Shown here one piece after another: positions 12,801 through 23,400 of a DNA stretch of 64,000 nucleotides. The notes beneath the pieces are model-generated. The model saw nothing but the letters and a program-made list of their open reading frames with translations, was not told where the DNA came from and did not search any database. The position numbers were made by a program, and so were the translations under genes. Source of the stretch: Nereocystis luetkeana (Eukaryota; Sar; Phaeophyceae; Laminariales; Laminariaceae); the NCBI GenBank assembly GCA_031213475.1, contig JARUPZ010000021.1, positions 4,502,438 through 4,566,437 of the forward strand, written 5' to 3'. The stretch's first letter is position 1; each line of letters starts with the position of its first letter.

Positions 12801-15800
12801 CTATTTACTGCGGTCCCCCGTGATAGAGCAAACAGATCAGGAGTTATCCGTTCTAAAATATTCAGATAACGAAGTGCTAATGATCTGTCTGATCTATCCG
12901 ACGTATTCGCTACAACTATACAGTCCCGAAAACGCAGGACCCCCCCCCCCCCCTCGCCCCTACAAAATGGGCAGGCGCCCTTGTTTGCTCTTCTCCATGA
13001 TGCAACATCACTCCCCCCCACCTACCTCCCTTACGCAGTGGAAAAGAGCCGTTGTGTGTTCTTCTCCATGATGCAAAAAATCACCCATGCAGTTTACCCT
13101 TCATGCGACTCGCCCAGCACCTAACGGTGCTTCGCACTTTGGGGCAAGCCCCTCCTGCCTGATGGGTGGACACCCGATGTGTTCCGTCCCGGCATCATAG
13201 GGATGCGAGGGTCTATACGGTCATACGACTACGGCCATGCATGACAAAGAGTACACCCCCCCCCCCCCCCCCCGCTCCCCGACAAAGTTAACTAGCATCG
13301 TCGTTTGCTCATCGTAAACGTCGACAGCGCGTTGCTTTGGCGGAGGAAGCTCTGGACGCTTTGTGCCAGGCCGTCGACCCCTGCCTCATGGTGCAGCCCG
13401 TCGCCTCCCTCGCCCAATACGGGAACGCCCGTCTCAAGGTAAATCATACAGCCCCCTTTTTTCTCTGTTGTCTTGGGATGGTGAACGATTCGCTTCAGCG
13501 ATTATGTGCCGTACTTTGCAGGCAATTCCTTGCGTTCGGGTGGCGGGCTTGACGGAGGGATAGGGGTAGGGAGGGAGTGAGGGAGGGAAGGAGGAAGGGA
13601 GGGAGGGGAGGGAGGGTGGGCGGCGCGTTCCTTTGTTTGCATGGTATCGCAGACACGTGCCTACGGTAAGGGGCAGCACTGCAACTGGGGGTATGTAGCA
13701 CTTCATTGCCCAAAAAAACATTCATGACCGTCGGGGATTCCACCTCAACCAATGGATCGATAGAACACCACCTACGTTTTGTGTTTTTGTCACGTGACCT
13801 AGTCAGCCAGCAAGGGTCGCGCCTTATGTCGTACGTGAATATTACCCGGGGACTACTACTGTATATCCCTGGTCAGAGTGGTTTAAGCTTGTTGACTACA
13901 AGGTGCTCTCCATTGGCCTACTTAAGTGATGAGACGTAGTCGGCCAGTGGGGGGTACCCGTTGTTACTGAATATTAAACGGGGATTATCCTCCCGGTTAG
14001 AGTTCTATAAGTTTGTTGAGTACAATGTGCTATGCACCGGCCTGCTTAGGTCACGCGGCTTAGTCGGTCGGTGGCCTGTTACAGTCCAGCGACCTCATCG
14101 GCCAGTCTGGGACTGTTCAAGTCATACGACTTCGTCCGTCAGCGGCGGACACCAAATAGCCAACAGCGACATGTCTCATAGCACATACTGAACCCCCCTT
14201 TCTGGCTCTTACCCCGCACCCGCTCTTCTCGTTTTCGTGGCCAGGTGCCCATGTTGGCTCTGCTGCGGGATCTCACGCCAGTAGTGGGACGCTTGAAGCC
14301 TATCCTGCTGCCAAAGTGAGTTCAACGCCCCATGCACGCACAGCGCCCCCCCCCCCCCCCCCCGCCCCGTCCCCCCCCGCGCGCGCCTGATCTTTCTCGC
14401 ACACGTAAAGGGGTGTACACCCTGTATGGGGTGATATAAAACCCGTAGTACGCGCGATCGAAGTATCACACACACAGCTTGCTGCAAAGTTGACTTTCGA
14501 CGAAATTCTCGATCTCACAGCTGACGTTGTTTTTACTTTTTCATTAAAATAGTATCCGTTGCTGGATTGGCCACACTAAACACGTGGTTTATATCGTGTG
14601 TCTAATTCGCCCCCCGGCTCAGTGGTACGACTTGGGTGGATTAGGACGTACGTGTGTGCGCGTGCTAAGGGCTAGGTTCAAATCCAACGTGTATGTAACG
14701 TCTACATTTTTATTTGTTCGGGGGCATTCGGACGTGGGGTGACGCAAGGTAAGCTACGCTGATGTTTCGTGCAGCTGACAAAGACGAAAGGCCCCACCAG
14801 CCGTTGCAGGTTGCAAAGTCTACACCAATCTGATCGAGAAGACAACCTACACTTGAAATTTCACAATATTTACTAATGTACATTATATTTACGATCGGAC
14901 TGATACAGCCCAAACAATGAAACGCATAACGACCAGCGAAATAAAATCGGTACGCGTATATATCTGTATACTACCGCCAACGTTCCAGCCTAGCGCCGCC
15001 CCACCCCTTGCCCACTGTTTCCACACCCAACGTGCATACTCTACACCAGGTATGTATGTACCGCGCTCACATCTCAGCCCACCAAAACCGGAAATTGAGC
15101 TCCTAAATGTTGGAGGTGTCTCTATTAGGAGTAGAAACGATGCTCCGTCTCGAAAGCTGGTCAATGATGAAAGGATAAAGGCAAGCAACAAATGAGTACG
15201 CCCCCCCCCCCCTCCCGCCTCCCTACTCCCCCTGTTGCCCCCCTCACCATTCATCATTGTGCTGCCGACAATGTACGCCTGGGGGTAGTACTACATACCT
15301 AGCGACCAATGACACGCCGCTTGCACAAATCGCCCTATCCCCTCTCCCCCCCAAAACAACATGCTGTCTTTATCACTATTCATCATTGTTCTGCCGGTTA
15401 TGTAGGCTGAAAAAGAGTAGGGTGTTGCTATATACGAAGCAACCAACCAGCAACAATATACCGCCTCCACAGTACTGCACGAGTCGACGAGGGACGAAAG
15501 TGATGAACCATTTTCCCGATAAAAGTGCAAGCCTTGTACCGTAGAGGGAAGGGGGGGCGGGAGCTGCTATGTAACCCTGGATATGATTCACTACTGTTTA
15601 GTAAGGGGGGGCAGGAAAAAGAAGGGTGAATATAGTAGATCGGATGGAAGGCATAGACAGAACAAATATTTAGCCTAACCCCTCACCCTGCCCCCCCCCC
15701 CCCCCACACCGCTCATCGTTGTGTTGTCGACTATGCAGCCTAGTGGGGTACAGGTATATATACCTGGTTGCCAACGATACACCGCTTGCATGATTCAGCT

Positions 15801-16762
15801 TGCCCATCCAATGCAAGAAGCCCGTCTCTAAAACGGTTCTTAGTAAGATGCAGCTCACCCTTCATGCGACTCGCCCAACACTTCAGGGCGCTTCGCGCTT
15901 GGTGCAAGCAATGTCGGCCTTGTCGGTGAAACCCCGACGCCGACGTACTCCGTCCCGGCAGTGTAGAGATGTGAGGGTCTATGGTCATACGATTACGGCC
16001 ATGCATGGCATGAGTACCCCCCCCCCCCCCCCACCACACCCATTCCCGGCTGCGCCCCCAAGACCGATTAAACGCGATTCGCCTCCGACCCCTCTCCGCT
16101 AAGCCTCTAATAACGCCATAGCAGAAGCAGCAGCAGGTGACAGCGTGCGATCGGTACCATCTCTAAGTTATTCAAACTTTGACTGTACCCCCCCCCCCCC
16201 CCCCCCCCCACCCCCCACCCTCCTCACTCATCGTGTACTATACCGACTATCTCGACTAGTCGGCAGTGCTATATGCCAGGTAATCAACAACATTAAACCG
16301 AATCCACAAATCAGCCTACCCCCCTTCCCCGTCTCGAAAGCGATGCGTGGTCAATGGCCAAACTATAAATAGTAACGTAGGCAACAACTGAGTACGCCCC
16401 CCCCTCTCGCCCCCCCCCCCCCTATTCTGCCACGTATACAACAAACAACCCACGGCGGCAGGTACGTTCGGCCGGCGGCGCTCTCCCTCGTCCGCGAGAA
16501 CCACCCCAGCATCCGAGATGCGGGGCTGTCGCTCTTGCGGGCGATAGAAATTGCGCTCGATCCCGCTGTCTCCAGGACCAGCAGGAACGGCGACAACAAC
16601 GACAGCGTCCCCAGCAACGCGCGGAAGGTCGACGGCCCAAGCGGAAGCGGTGGCAGCAGACGCCGTCCGTATTACCTTCGAACTGGTTCGACTGCTGCCG
16701 GTAGTAGCGATGACTATAGTGGTGCGTTGGGGAGGTTAAGCGACGCGGGACGAAGCCGATAG
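844..16762 (+). CDS. TOGARAM: TOG-array (crescerin/TOGARAM-like) microtubule protein, 3' nine exons, 5' partial
   Basis: Exons by splice signals and phase: 844-1149, 1810-1869, 3815-4303, 6989-7063, 8427-8531, 12124-12246, 13328-13438, 14245-14315, 16462-16762 (TAG stop); 546 residues visible. Residues 1-122 form the end of one TOG/HEAT domain: a helix with NPAVRAKSALATLL, a Gly-rich insertion, then FLQDGNQETRQHAKALVALL. Residues 123-285 are a low-complexity linker (acidic run, Gly/Ser, Pro). Residues 286-470 form a second TOG domain beginning LDSGDWRERVKGLEN, with HEAT helices ADGNLKVNLHALDSVV, NQQRVALAEEALDAL and VRPAALSLVRENHPSIRDAG; a Ser/Gly/Arg tail follows. The arrangement of TOG, linker and C-terminal TOG, with the QDGNQETR-type helix, resembles TOG3-TOG4 of crescerin/TOGARAM/CHE-12, proteins that regulate axonemal microtubules in cilia. 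The family assignment is inference by eye; CLASP or XMAP215 relatives are the alternative. The first visible exon is entered in phase 0, so more exons lie upstream. The 7063 donor was chosen over 7075 because it keeps the TOG spacing. Confidence 0.75.
1315..1480 (+). repeat. Family N: TTGACGG...CCGTCAA palindromes
   Basis: Three near-identical 18-base palindromes (TTGACGGCTGTCCGTCAA type) occur near 1320, 1391 and 1421 within the first TOG intron. A related segment at 37795-37965 carries the same TTGACGG units and the same TACCAGGTA-GTTTTAGCG junction. Confidence 0.6.
2288..2445 (+). repeat. Family M palindromic MITE
   Basis: GCGCCAGCCAACA and CGGCACTATATATA recur in inverted orientation at 25030-25200, and a fragment lies at 26530-26590. 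Confidence 0.55.
2640..2735 (+). repeat. Family E MITE
   Basis: This short imperfect palindrome has ends reading (T)CAGAACCCA and TTCTGATTA/GTACCCCC. Copies lie at 3274-3402 and 52630-52745, with half a copy at 60735-60835. Confidence 0.5.
2785..3215 (+). repeat. Tandem array, ~63-bp unit, about 7 copies
   Basis: Units recur at about 2810, 2874, 2939, 3001, 3064, 3126 and 3190. Each has GGCTCTCGAATTTCTTATTT and AGTGTAAACCTC, then a CTTCAGC block. The array lies inside the TOG intron between exons ending 1869 and starting 3815. Confidence 0.9.
3274..3402 (+). repeat. Family E MITE copy
   Basis: It starts GTAATCAGAACCCA and ends TATGTACCCCCGTAA, an imperfect inverted repeat matching 2640-2735 and 52630-52745. 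Confidence 0.5.
3665..3775 (+). repeat. C-rich tract before TOG exon 3
   Basis: Several C runs of 8-12 bases occur within about 150 bases of the 3814 acceptor. They probably act as part of a long polypyrimidine stretch. Confidence 0.7.
4775..5215 (+). repeat. Family A repeat, internal + 3' part
   Basis: The order of blocks matches family A (GTAGACAACC, T run, GTCGAGCTAGA, TGATAAGGCATCCACGAGG, GCTTGGTACAAGCAATGCC). The 3' end is diverged. Confidence 0.8.
5216..6988. other. TOG intron 3, remainder
   Basis: No convincing exon is visible. It contains a degenerate telomere-like stretch (GGGTTAGGATTAGCGTTAG near 5747) and a minus-strand ORF at 5712-6080 that shows no domain. Confidence 0.5.
7138..7335 (+). 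repeat. (GGTGTT)n/(TGCTGT)n minisatellite
   Basis: G/T-rich hexamer and trimer repeats begin about 75 bases after the 7063 donor. All long ORFs here are homopolymeric (Val, Leu or Cys) and are artefacts of the repeat. Confidence 0.9.
7636..8135 (+). repeat. Family A repeat, near full length
   Basis: It starts ATAGGTTGGGTTGGCGTCGG and ends CATGATATCGAGTACACTCC. Internal blocks are collinear with 229-818. Confidence 0.9.
9706..9870 (-). repeat. Family A repeat, two partial minus copies
   Basis: Two copies of the CCATAGACCCTCGCATCC end are separated by a G run and GTGCATGGCCGTAGTCGTAT, consistent with one copy inserted into another. Confidence 0.8.
9895..9993 (+). repeat. Family C palindromic MITE
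   Basis: The inverted ends are ACCCTTCCGGGACTGCAGTC and ACTGCAGTTCTAAAAGGGTT, with GGACAAACCACT/ATTTGTCCCC inside. This is the same ~100-bp element as the other family C entries. Confidence 0.85.
10672..10745 (+). other. tRNA-like sequence (SINE head or tRNA pseudogene)
   Basis: It has a D-arm-like CAGTGGCTTGGTAGG, a 7-base loop CTACTAA with consensus anticodon-loop form, and a perfect T-arm GTGGG-TTCGATT-CTCAC. The acceptor and anticodon stems do not pair properly, so it is not a functional tRNA. A tRNA-derived SINE is the simplest reading. Confidence 0.4.
11828..11968 (+). repeat. Family L repeat copy 1
   Basis: GAAGAATCGGCACGGACACT and GCTGGATGTCGACGGGTAGA are shared with 22645-22795, together with upstream CTTTACTGCATTAC and GTACCTCTGTG blocks. 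Confidence 0.75.
12349..12515 (-). repeat. Family K repeat with 24-G run
   Basis: The G run is followed by CGTACTCATTTGTTG, CTTAGTCATTTGACCATTG, ATCCCTTTCGAGACGGAGCA and GAGACACCTCCCAC. It is the reverse complement of the copies at 15085, 40330 and others. It starts about 100 bases after the 12246 donor. Confidence 0.9.
12600..12680 (-). repeat. Family A terminal fragment with G run
   Basis: A G run is followed by GACCGTAGTCGTACGACCAT and CATCCCTACGATGCCG. Confidence 0.75.
12723..12832 (+). repeat. Family B palindromic MITE
   Basis: The inverted ends are TTACCGGGGGCCGTAGTAAT and CGGTCCCCCGTGATA; the interior has AATATATAGGTTTTTGTGTG. Confidence 0.85.
13091..13278 (+). repeat. Family A repeat, 3' half, C-run-ended
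   Basis: It ends GAGTACA plus a run of about 20 C, 50 bases before the 13327 acceptor of the TOG gene. Confidence 0.9.
13550..13622 (+). repeat. (GGGAGG)n purine tract
   Basis: G/A-rich hexamer-like repeats near the start of the TOG intron that follows the 13438 donor. Confidence 0.8.
15085..15235 (+). repeat. Family K repeat, C-run-ended
   Basis: TTGGAGGTGTCTCTATTAGG, CCGTCTCGAAAG and GGCAAGCAACAAATGAGTAC, then a C run. Confidence 0.85.
15236..15800 (+). repeat. Family J and I repeats
   Basis: Three copies of a CATTCATCATTGT-GCTGCCGA...ATGTA-GCCT block lie near 15250, 15375 and 15705. A family I segment (GAGTCGACGAGGGACGAAAG, GATAAAAGTGCAAGCC) lies at 15480-15600. Confidence 0.55.
15836..16033 (+). 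repeat. Family A repeat, 3' half, C-run-ended
   Basis: The order is CTTCATGCGACTCGCC, GCTTGGTGCAAGCAATGTCG, CTACGGCCATGCATGGCA... in family orientation, then GAGTAC and a C run. Confidence 0.9.
16188..16209 (+). repeat. 22-base C run
   Basis: One of the longest homopolymers in the window, inside the last TOG intron and on the sense strand. Confidence 0.95.
16318..16436 (+). repeat. Family K repeat, 3' part, C-run-ended
   Basis: CCGTCTCGAAAGCGATGCG and GGCAACAACTGAGTACG, then C runs, ending 25 bases before the 16461 acceptor. Confidence 0.85.
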
Positions 16763-18629
16763 CACCGAAAAAATTAGAGCGGCAGGGGCGGTTTGATCAA
16801 CCCCGTGATAGAGCTTCACCCCCCCCATTTCTGGGGCAATGTGCCTGTGTTTAGGGATGTGGGATACTTGTTGTAGCTGTGTTAAAAAGGACCGGCTCCG
16901 AGACACAGCGATGTATGGCACCGACCTGTTAGGTGTGTGCTGTGTTTGCGGGGGGCCGACGACCGACCACACGGCTAGTTTTTGCGATAGGGCTTCATTA
17001 AAATACTACTGTATCCTCCGTCATCGAGAAGGCCTCCCTGATGTGTTGTTGATACCGTTGTACCTACGGTGGTAACTGGTAACAACGGATATACATCGCA
17101 CACGACTTCTTTCCTCCTCCTGCTGAGGAACTGTGATACGCACCCGTGGGGATGATAGATACGTACACGTTTTTTTTTTCCCTTCTGGTGTGATGTATAT
17201 ACGATTAATCTCCTCCTGGTGTTTGCTCGTACTACTGTTGTTGTTCTATTCTTATCGATAAAATAATCTATGAAATCGTCCGTGGTCATTGGAGAGGCTC
17301 GCAAAACTTCTCGAGGAGTTGAAGAATACCTCAGGACAAAATTGCACGCGCACGAATATTTGCTTACTGGTTTAGCTCTGCACGCACAATGCTTCTTCCT
17401 GGGCTTACTGTATATCAGGTACACGTACGCGGTGTATCGGGTACCACTCTGAGCGAAGAATTAAGGACCGTTTCACGTTCATATTTATGTTCCAACACTC
17501 ATCATATTTTCCTTTCAGGGTGGTACTTGGGACGTGCCAGGGATGTCTTTGGATGACTGTGCGTCCGCCGTTTCTGCTACAGTAGTTTTATGATGGCACG
17601 GCTTTCCTAGTATACTGGCAGAACCTCACTCACTCGGGATATGACGTCTACAGACGACTGGTTGTTGAGGTTCTCCTCATGTTTCGGCCAGCTGAAATCG
17701 ATCATTTCTCATATAGCTATAAAATGCTACCAGGTAGGTCTGAATACGAAGCAAATCATACACGTACGCTCTGCCCTGTTGCCGCACCACTACCTCCCAG
17801 CCACCACACCAATTTCCCCACGATAGCGCTGGCATGAAAAAAATAACAGCCCACCTACTTTTTACCCTATGCCGGGGTACGCCGCATCGCTAACTTATTG
17901 TGCTGCTAGCGCGGTGGCAATCGAACAGAAAAACCGCGAATAGGCGCACACGCATTTGACAGTGCCCCTGGCTTTCCAGCCGAAATCAATTGAACGATCA
18001 ACCAATCCCATCAATTCATCATCAATAACAAATCAATCCACCCATCCATCCATCAATACTCAGTATATCATCAATTCAGATGTTTTCGTCAATCAATCAA
18101 TGAATCAACGCCATCTGACAATGTGCAGCATGAGCTTCAATGTTGATCACTCCTAAACATTAACATTCCCCAAAAGAAGTAAACCGAGGGGAACCGATGC
18201 GAGAAAGGAAACCTACAGCATGCGAAAAGCCAAAATTATTTTACGTGCCTACTTCCGGCGTAGCCTCCGTCTACTTTCAATTGCTGTATTTACTCCTCTA
18301 GTCTCAATACATGATCGTCTACCTTCTACTCTTGAAATCCTAAGCCACGTCCAGGCTCCATCCCCACCCGATCGGCGTGGGTCTGTCCCCCCCCCCTTCC
18401 CCCCCCAGCCTCCTTCTTGCTTCTTGGCGACCCCTAAGCTGGAGCTTGAATGAAGTGCGAGACCCTCCGCGAAAGCCGAACTGTGTGGCCACCGAGACGA
18501 CTTTCAGTGGAGGCGTTCCTTCAACACTTCCTTTTCTCCCCGTCGACCCTCCCCCCCCCCTCCCCCCACAACGCTTACCGCCAACAAAGTCGATGGGTGT
18601 GAGCTACCCTCTACCCAGAGGGAGGGGGG
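16763..18629. other. Intergenic region TOG gene - retroelement
   Basis: No supported gene. It has an (ATCA/ATCC)n-rich patch (about 17990-18110), a family G copy (18115-18200) and C runs near 18395 and 18550. Confidence 0.5.
18115..18200 (+). repeat. Family G repeat
   Basis: AATGTGCAGCATGAGCTTCA, GTTGATCACTC and ACATTCCCCAAAAGAAG match copies at 33095, 50235, 50385, 53470 and the array at 56590. Confidence 0.8.
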
Positions 18630-19890
18630 CTAAAGTTTTCCATCGCTAAGTATGGTGGCAAGTTTATGACTCCGTTCGTCGAAGGACACGCGTGTCCTGC
18701 ACAAACGTAGCGCTGACGCGTGCGCGCGTCGGAGGTAGAGGCAGCTTATTGATGCCTCGTGGTCAGCATTGCCTCCTCGCAGTTGTGTACCTACGCTTGC
18801 TATTGGGGTTTGCAAGGGTGGCGTTCAGTATGACTTCTCCCCGTACCCTCAGCTCGGAGCGCCCCGAAGACCGCCTCTCCGCGCGACGATGTCCACGCGC
18901 AGGTTCCTGTCCGTCGTGAAGGGTCCCCCCCCCCTCAACATGGCGAGAAGTCTCAAGTCGCTTGAGCCTACCGGAAATCGGGTGGAGAAACGACTGGTGT
19001 TGCTTCTCCTGCGCCCCCCGCCTCTGGGGCAGATGAGTGCACGCGTGTCCGGCCTCTACGTCGATTGAATCACAGCAGGGACACCTCCTTGCCACGTGTT
19101 CCTCAATCCCCACGAAGCACCTCCCAATAATTCCCACGAATTCTGATGCGGGTATGACACGGAGCGAGCCCGTTAGCCGCGCCCGAATGCATGCGGCCGC
19201 TCCTGCCCCTTGTAGGCTTCTGCGTCGACCCTTGGCGAAGGCCTTGGTTTCCACCCCCCCCAAGCGGGGGTCGTCCGGTGTCCCGGCGTGCATGCCGTCG
19301 CCGGCAACTGCTCCAGAGAAGAAGCTGTGTACACGGCGTGCCGGCCCTGGTTGACCAGCTTGCCTTCCTGGAGTTGGTGTACTGTGGTGATGGTTGTCAT
19401 GCGCCGCTAGCATATGTCGGCCTCTGAGGGCCTTGGGGTCTGCTTCGTCTCGACCCCGTTCCAACCAAGATTCGAGGACGATGCCTGCCTTCGCTTTCCT
19501 TCGTTCCCCCCCCATGTGTCTCGAATCTCCCATAAGCTACCTCCGAGCTGAGCAATAAAATTGACGCCGGATTCGGGAAGCCCACTCCTCACGCGGTCTC
19601 CGAGCAGGACAGCGAGGTCTGCCAGGACCTCCGACAGAATCCCAACCCTGTTGCCAGCATGTAGAGATAGGCATTCGCCCCGCTTCCGTCGACGGCAGCC
19701 CTGACCCTCCTGCCCCCGTAGGAAGTCGTGCTTGGGCTTGCCGGCGAGGTTGCAATGTCAGCCGATTGTCCGGGCACCCCTCCCCGAAAAGCGACTGACT
19801 GCTGTGCCTTTGCTGCACCCGGCTGCTCGAGGATTTTCTCGTACGCCCGCCTACCTGCACCCCACTGCCTGCTTCTTCTCCTGCACACTT
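18630..19890 (-). pseudogene. Degenerate reverse-transcriptase-type retroelement, C-terminal fragment
   Basis: On the minus strand, coding-like sequence runs through at least three frames (about 19888-19589, 19533-18763, 18815-18630), so it is frameshifted and not functional. The longest open piece (18763-19533, 256 codons) contains a Cys/His cluster, RRCPCCDSIDVEAGHACTH, followed by QHQSFLHPISGRLKRLE, and ends in ILNATLANP. The next frame continues with RVSFDERSHKLATI. A CxxC-x-H knuckle followed by a nuclease-like tail is typical of the C-terminal end of non-LTR reverse-transcriptase ORFs. I also recall similar blocks in brown-algal repeat proteins, but could not check this. The RT catalytic YxDD region is not visible, so this is a 3' fragment. 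It lies between the TOG gene and TBP in opposite orientation. Confidence 0.55.
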
Positions 19891-20309
19891 CGAGAGATAT
19901 TCACTGTTTTAGGAGACGTGGGCATACCGATGTGTAAACTGCAAACAAGCAAACGCGCATACAACCACGGAGCATCACGAAATTAAATCCCCGGTCTGTA
20001 TTTATGTATTTATGTACAAACATGACACCCGAATGGTGCATTTACGTGCTGTACTGACAGTTTTAGCATCTGCAGCTTGTATGCTGGTGTAGAAGTAGTC
20101 GGTAGCCCCTCCCACGACAACAATTTCCCTCTCACCGCTCGAGGGCTTGCGTACGTCTGCGTTGGGCCGTAACTCGGGGTCACGCTCCACGCTCCCCGGT
20201 AAAAACAAGCAAACTTATCGTTGGAACTCCACCATTTTGGGAGACGGGAGACCCTCAAACACAACGAAGCACGGACGTAGGAAGCAGTACAAAGCCACCA
20301 CGCTTAACC

Positions 20310-20430
20310 ATGGCGTCGCTGCCAGGCATGCCAACTACTCAAGGCGCTGGATATGGTACTCAAAAATCCGCGACGGTCGCAGTGTCAACTCCTTCGGCTG
20401 AGGTGACCCAGCAGCAGCAGCAGCAGCAGC

Positions 20431-20482
<52 letters not shown>

Positions 20483-23400
20483 GCAGCAGGTGACTACGTA
20501 CCGAACCAGCTTTCCTCGAAGTGTGGCGGAGGGTAGTGTGTAGTGTACCTATTGACAGGTCGGTATATCAGCAGTACTTAGCCCTTGAGCTATGATACCT
20601 ATGTAATGGCCAAGACTACTCTGCCTGTTATGGTTGTGTGCGGCCGTTATTGGTCATTGCGTACGGCTGATCATTACTCATCATGACAATGGATGCCGAG
20701 GGTTTCACGTCCACATCGATCATGCCGGCAGCAAGGAGGCTTGATGATCCTGCTGGTACGAGCACCCACGACTACCTGTAAACAGCAGCAGTAGTACGCT
20801 GCTTGCTATGCTGAAGCGCGGACATTCCTGACCATGGCTCACGGCTGGTTTTGACGATGGGTGTCGATGTTCCAGAGCTACTGCAGTAGCAATGCAGTAC
20901 GAGTATGATAGGTGATGGGCGTACCGCGCGGCCGGGTTTTCACGTTTTCACCATGTACATTTCGTCTAATTTTCGACCTCCAAAGCACATATCGGACAGA
21001 TCAGATCACCGCTGCCCAGATATATCACTCATTTTTTTTGCTGATCTGCATCATCCGTACTCGTACCAGGTACAATCTGCCAAAGGGCTGATCTATGTAC
21101 AGGATCCGAGCGATCTGTACATGTTTCCGCAGTGGTGTGATCATGTCAAAATATCGGGCTTAATTATGTGCACCCGGCTTTGTGTGCCCGTTGTACTCTG
21201 ATCTGGCACGATCTGTGTACGTACGACTCACGAGAGCGTCTACAAACTACTTTACAAACGCTGGTTTTATTAATTTGTTTTGTCGTTGTGGTCGCTTCTT
21301 GCCTCTGTTTTCTGTCTTTCTGTATGTTCTTACTGTACAATACGAGCTGGTTCCAGCAAGATGCCCTGAGAATGAAGAAAACAAAAATGACAAAGGCAAA
21401 TACTCAGTTTTTTTACGGTCCCATTAAGAACAACCGTGCCAAGTTTCGTGTTTCAACTCTCAAAAACCAGAAGGCAATGTTCCGGAGCCGAAACCTTCGG
21501 CGGGTCGCTGGAACCAGGTCGTAGCCTTTCTTCATTTGTATCAGTTACACATGCGTATTTGTTTACCAGGTATTTGTATTTCGTGTGCCCGAGTTCGGAA
21601 AATCAAGAGTGGCTTTTGCCAGGTGTTTTTACGGACAAGAATGGTGCGAGAGCGTGCCAGAAAATTCGCGCGGTGCTGCGTGTTCCTCCAGCCTGAACCA
21701 GGGAGTTAGTTATAGCGGTTCGGGGAGATGCAGTCTTCAAGACGCAAAAAAACGATCCGGGAGAGGAGCACCCCCCCCCTCTCCCCACCACTCTCGCTCT
21801 CACTCATCCATCTCCCAAGTAAGCTTTCCAGCTCGCTAGCCATCGCACGCCTCTCAACCTCGAGATACCTGCGGTAGTTCTTGGGCGCCTGGATGTCAAC
21901 CTCCTCATCGTCAGTCGTGGTCTCCAACGTCCTCCAAGGAACTGGCCTCGTGGCCATGGAGCATATATAACCCGTACGCGACGAGCTAAAGAATTGAGGT
22001 GGCACCTTCTTGCGCGAAGGGTGCGGGAAAATTCTCAAGAAGAGCGTCTGGGTCATCCCGACGCCAGCGGAAGAGCAGGCCCGCACGGGGCGCGAAGGCG
22101 CCAAAGAAGGGAGCGAATGGTTTATTTTCCGAATTCGGGGAGACGAAAATATTTTGGTGTTCCCTTCTTTTCTTTCGCCCTGTGTCTTTCGTGTTTGGCA
22201 CGAAATTGAGTAGGAAGCGCCACACATCCGTTCGGTAAGTGGCGGTCAAGGGAATGGGGAGGGGGGGGGGGGGGGGGAACCGTCGTAGGGAAACCGCGGT
22301 TGACGAAAGCAGGAACGAGACGGCAGACAGGGTAGAGGTACCAGACCGACTAAGTAGAACCTGTCTGGGCTACTCGTACCACGAACTGCTGCGGCTACCT
22401 GCGGGGGGGCTCTTGTTGTGCTCCGGTTTGCCTGTCGTTTCCTTTCGTTCTTAGTCTTACTGTGTGTGTTATCTGTTGCTGTAGTTCTTGTCCGTCTCGT
22501 TTGTTTTGTATTGGTCGTCACATCTACAAGGGGGAGCACCACACTTTTTTTTGTATTTGTTCTCCTCTGTTTCGTTTTTTTTTTCTCTCATTCAACGCAG
22601 GCTAGAATGTGGTGCCTGTCGTATGCAGTACAACAACATGGCATTGCGTTGTCTACTCCGCTTACTGCATTACGATGTGGCACTGCCGTACCTCTGTGTT
22701 GTATTTTCATGGCCACAGAGCTTGCATCTCTTCAGGACTGAAGAATCGGCACGGACACTGGTTGTTGTGCTGGATGTCGACGGGTAGAAATAACGGTTTC
22801 ATACGAAGGTCACACACACGCACGTTTCGATGTGATCATATGCAGAATACGTACAATGCGTGTCCCAACCCACTGATCTGTTCGACCTAATTCAGGAAGG
22901 TCCTACAGTAATTTTGTACGTGTACAACATTCCGTCTTTGGCAATTGATCGCTCTTTCCCGCCGTTCTACCCTCGATACCGTTGACGACAGCAGCAGCAA
23001 CAACAACAGCAGCAGGAACAGCAGGAGCAGGAGCAACAGACGCCGCCAATGCCGCCACCACCGCCCCTACCACCGGCACCCACGCCGCCGCCTCAAGTGC
23101 GGGTTGTGCTCCAGAATGTGACGGCTTCCGTGAGCATGCGAATAGTCATCGACCCCGCCTCCGTGGCCAACAAGATCAGGAACGCCGAGTACAACCCCAA
23201 GAAACTGCCTGCTTGCGTGAGTCTTTTTTTGTTCTGCGTGTACTCTACTTCGCGGCCGCCGCCGCCGCCACCACCACCACCACTCACCCTTCCGTGGTTG
23301 TCCGAATGCGATAATGACCGCAAGCCTGCGTTTTACCGGGTGTACTCGGGTAGTGCCGGGGGTACGTTTATGATCGTTTAGGACTTTTAGGACTGCAGTC

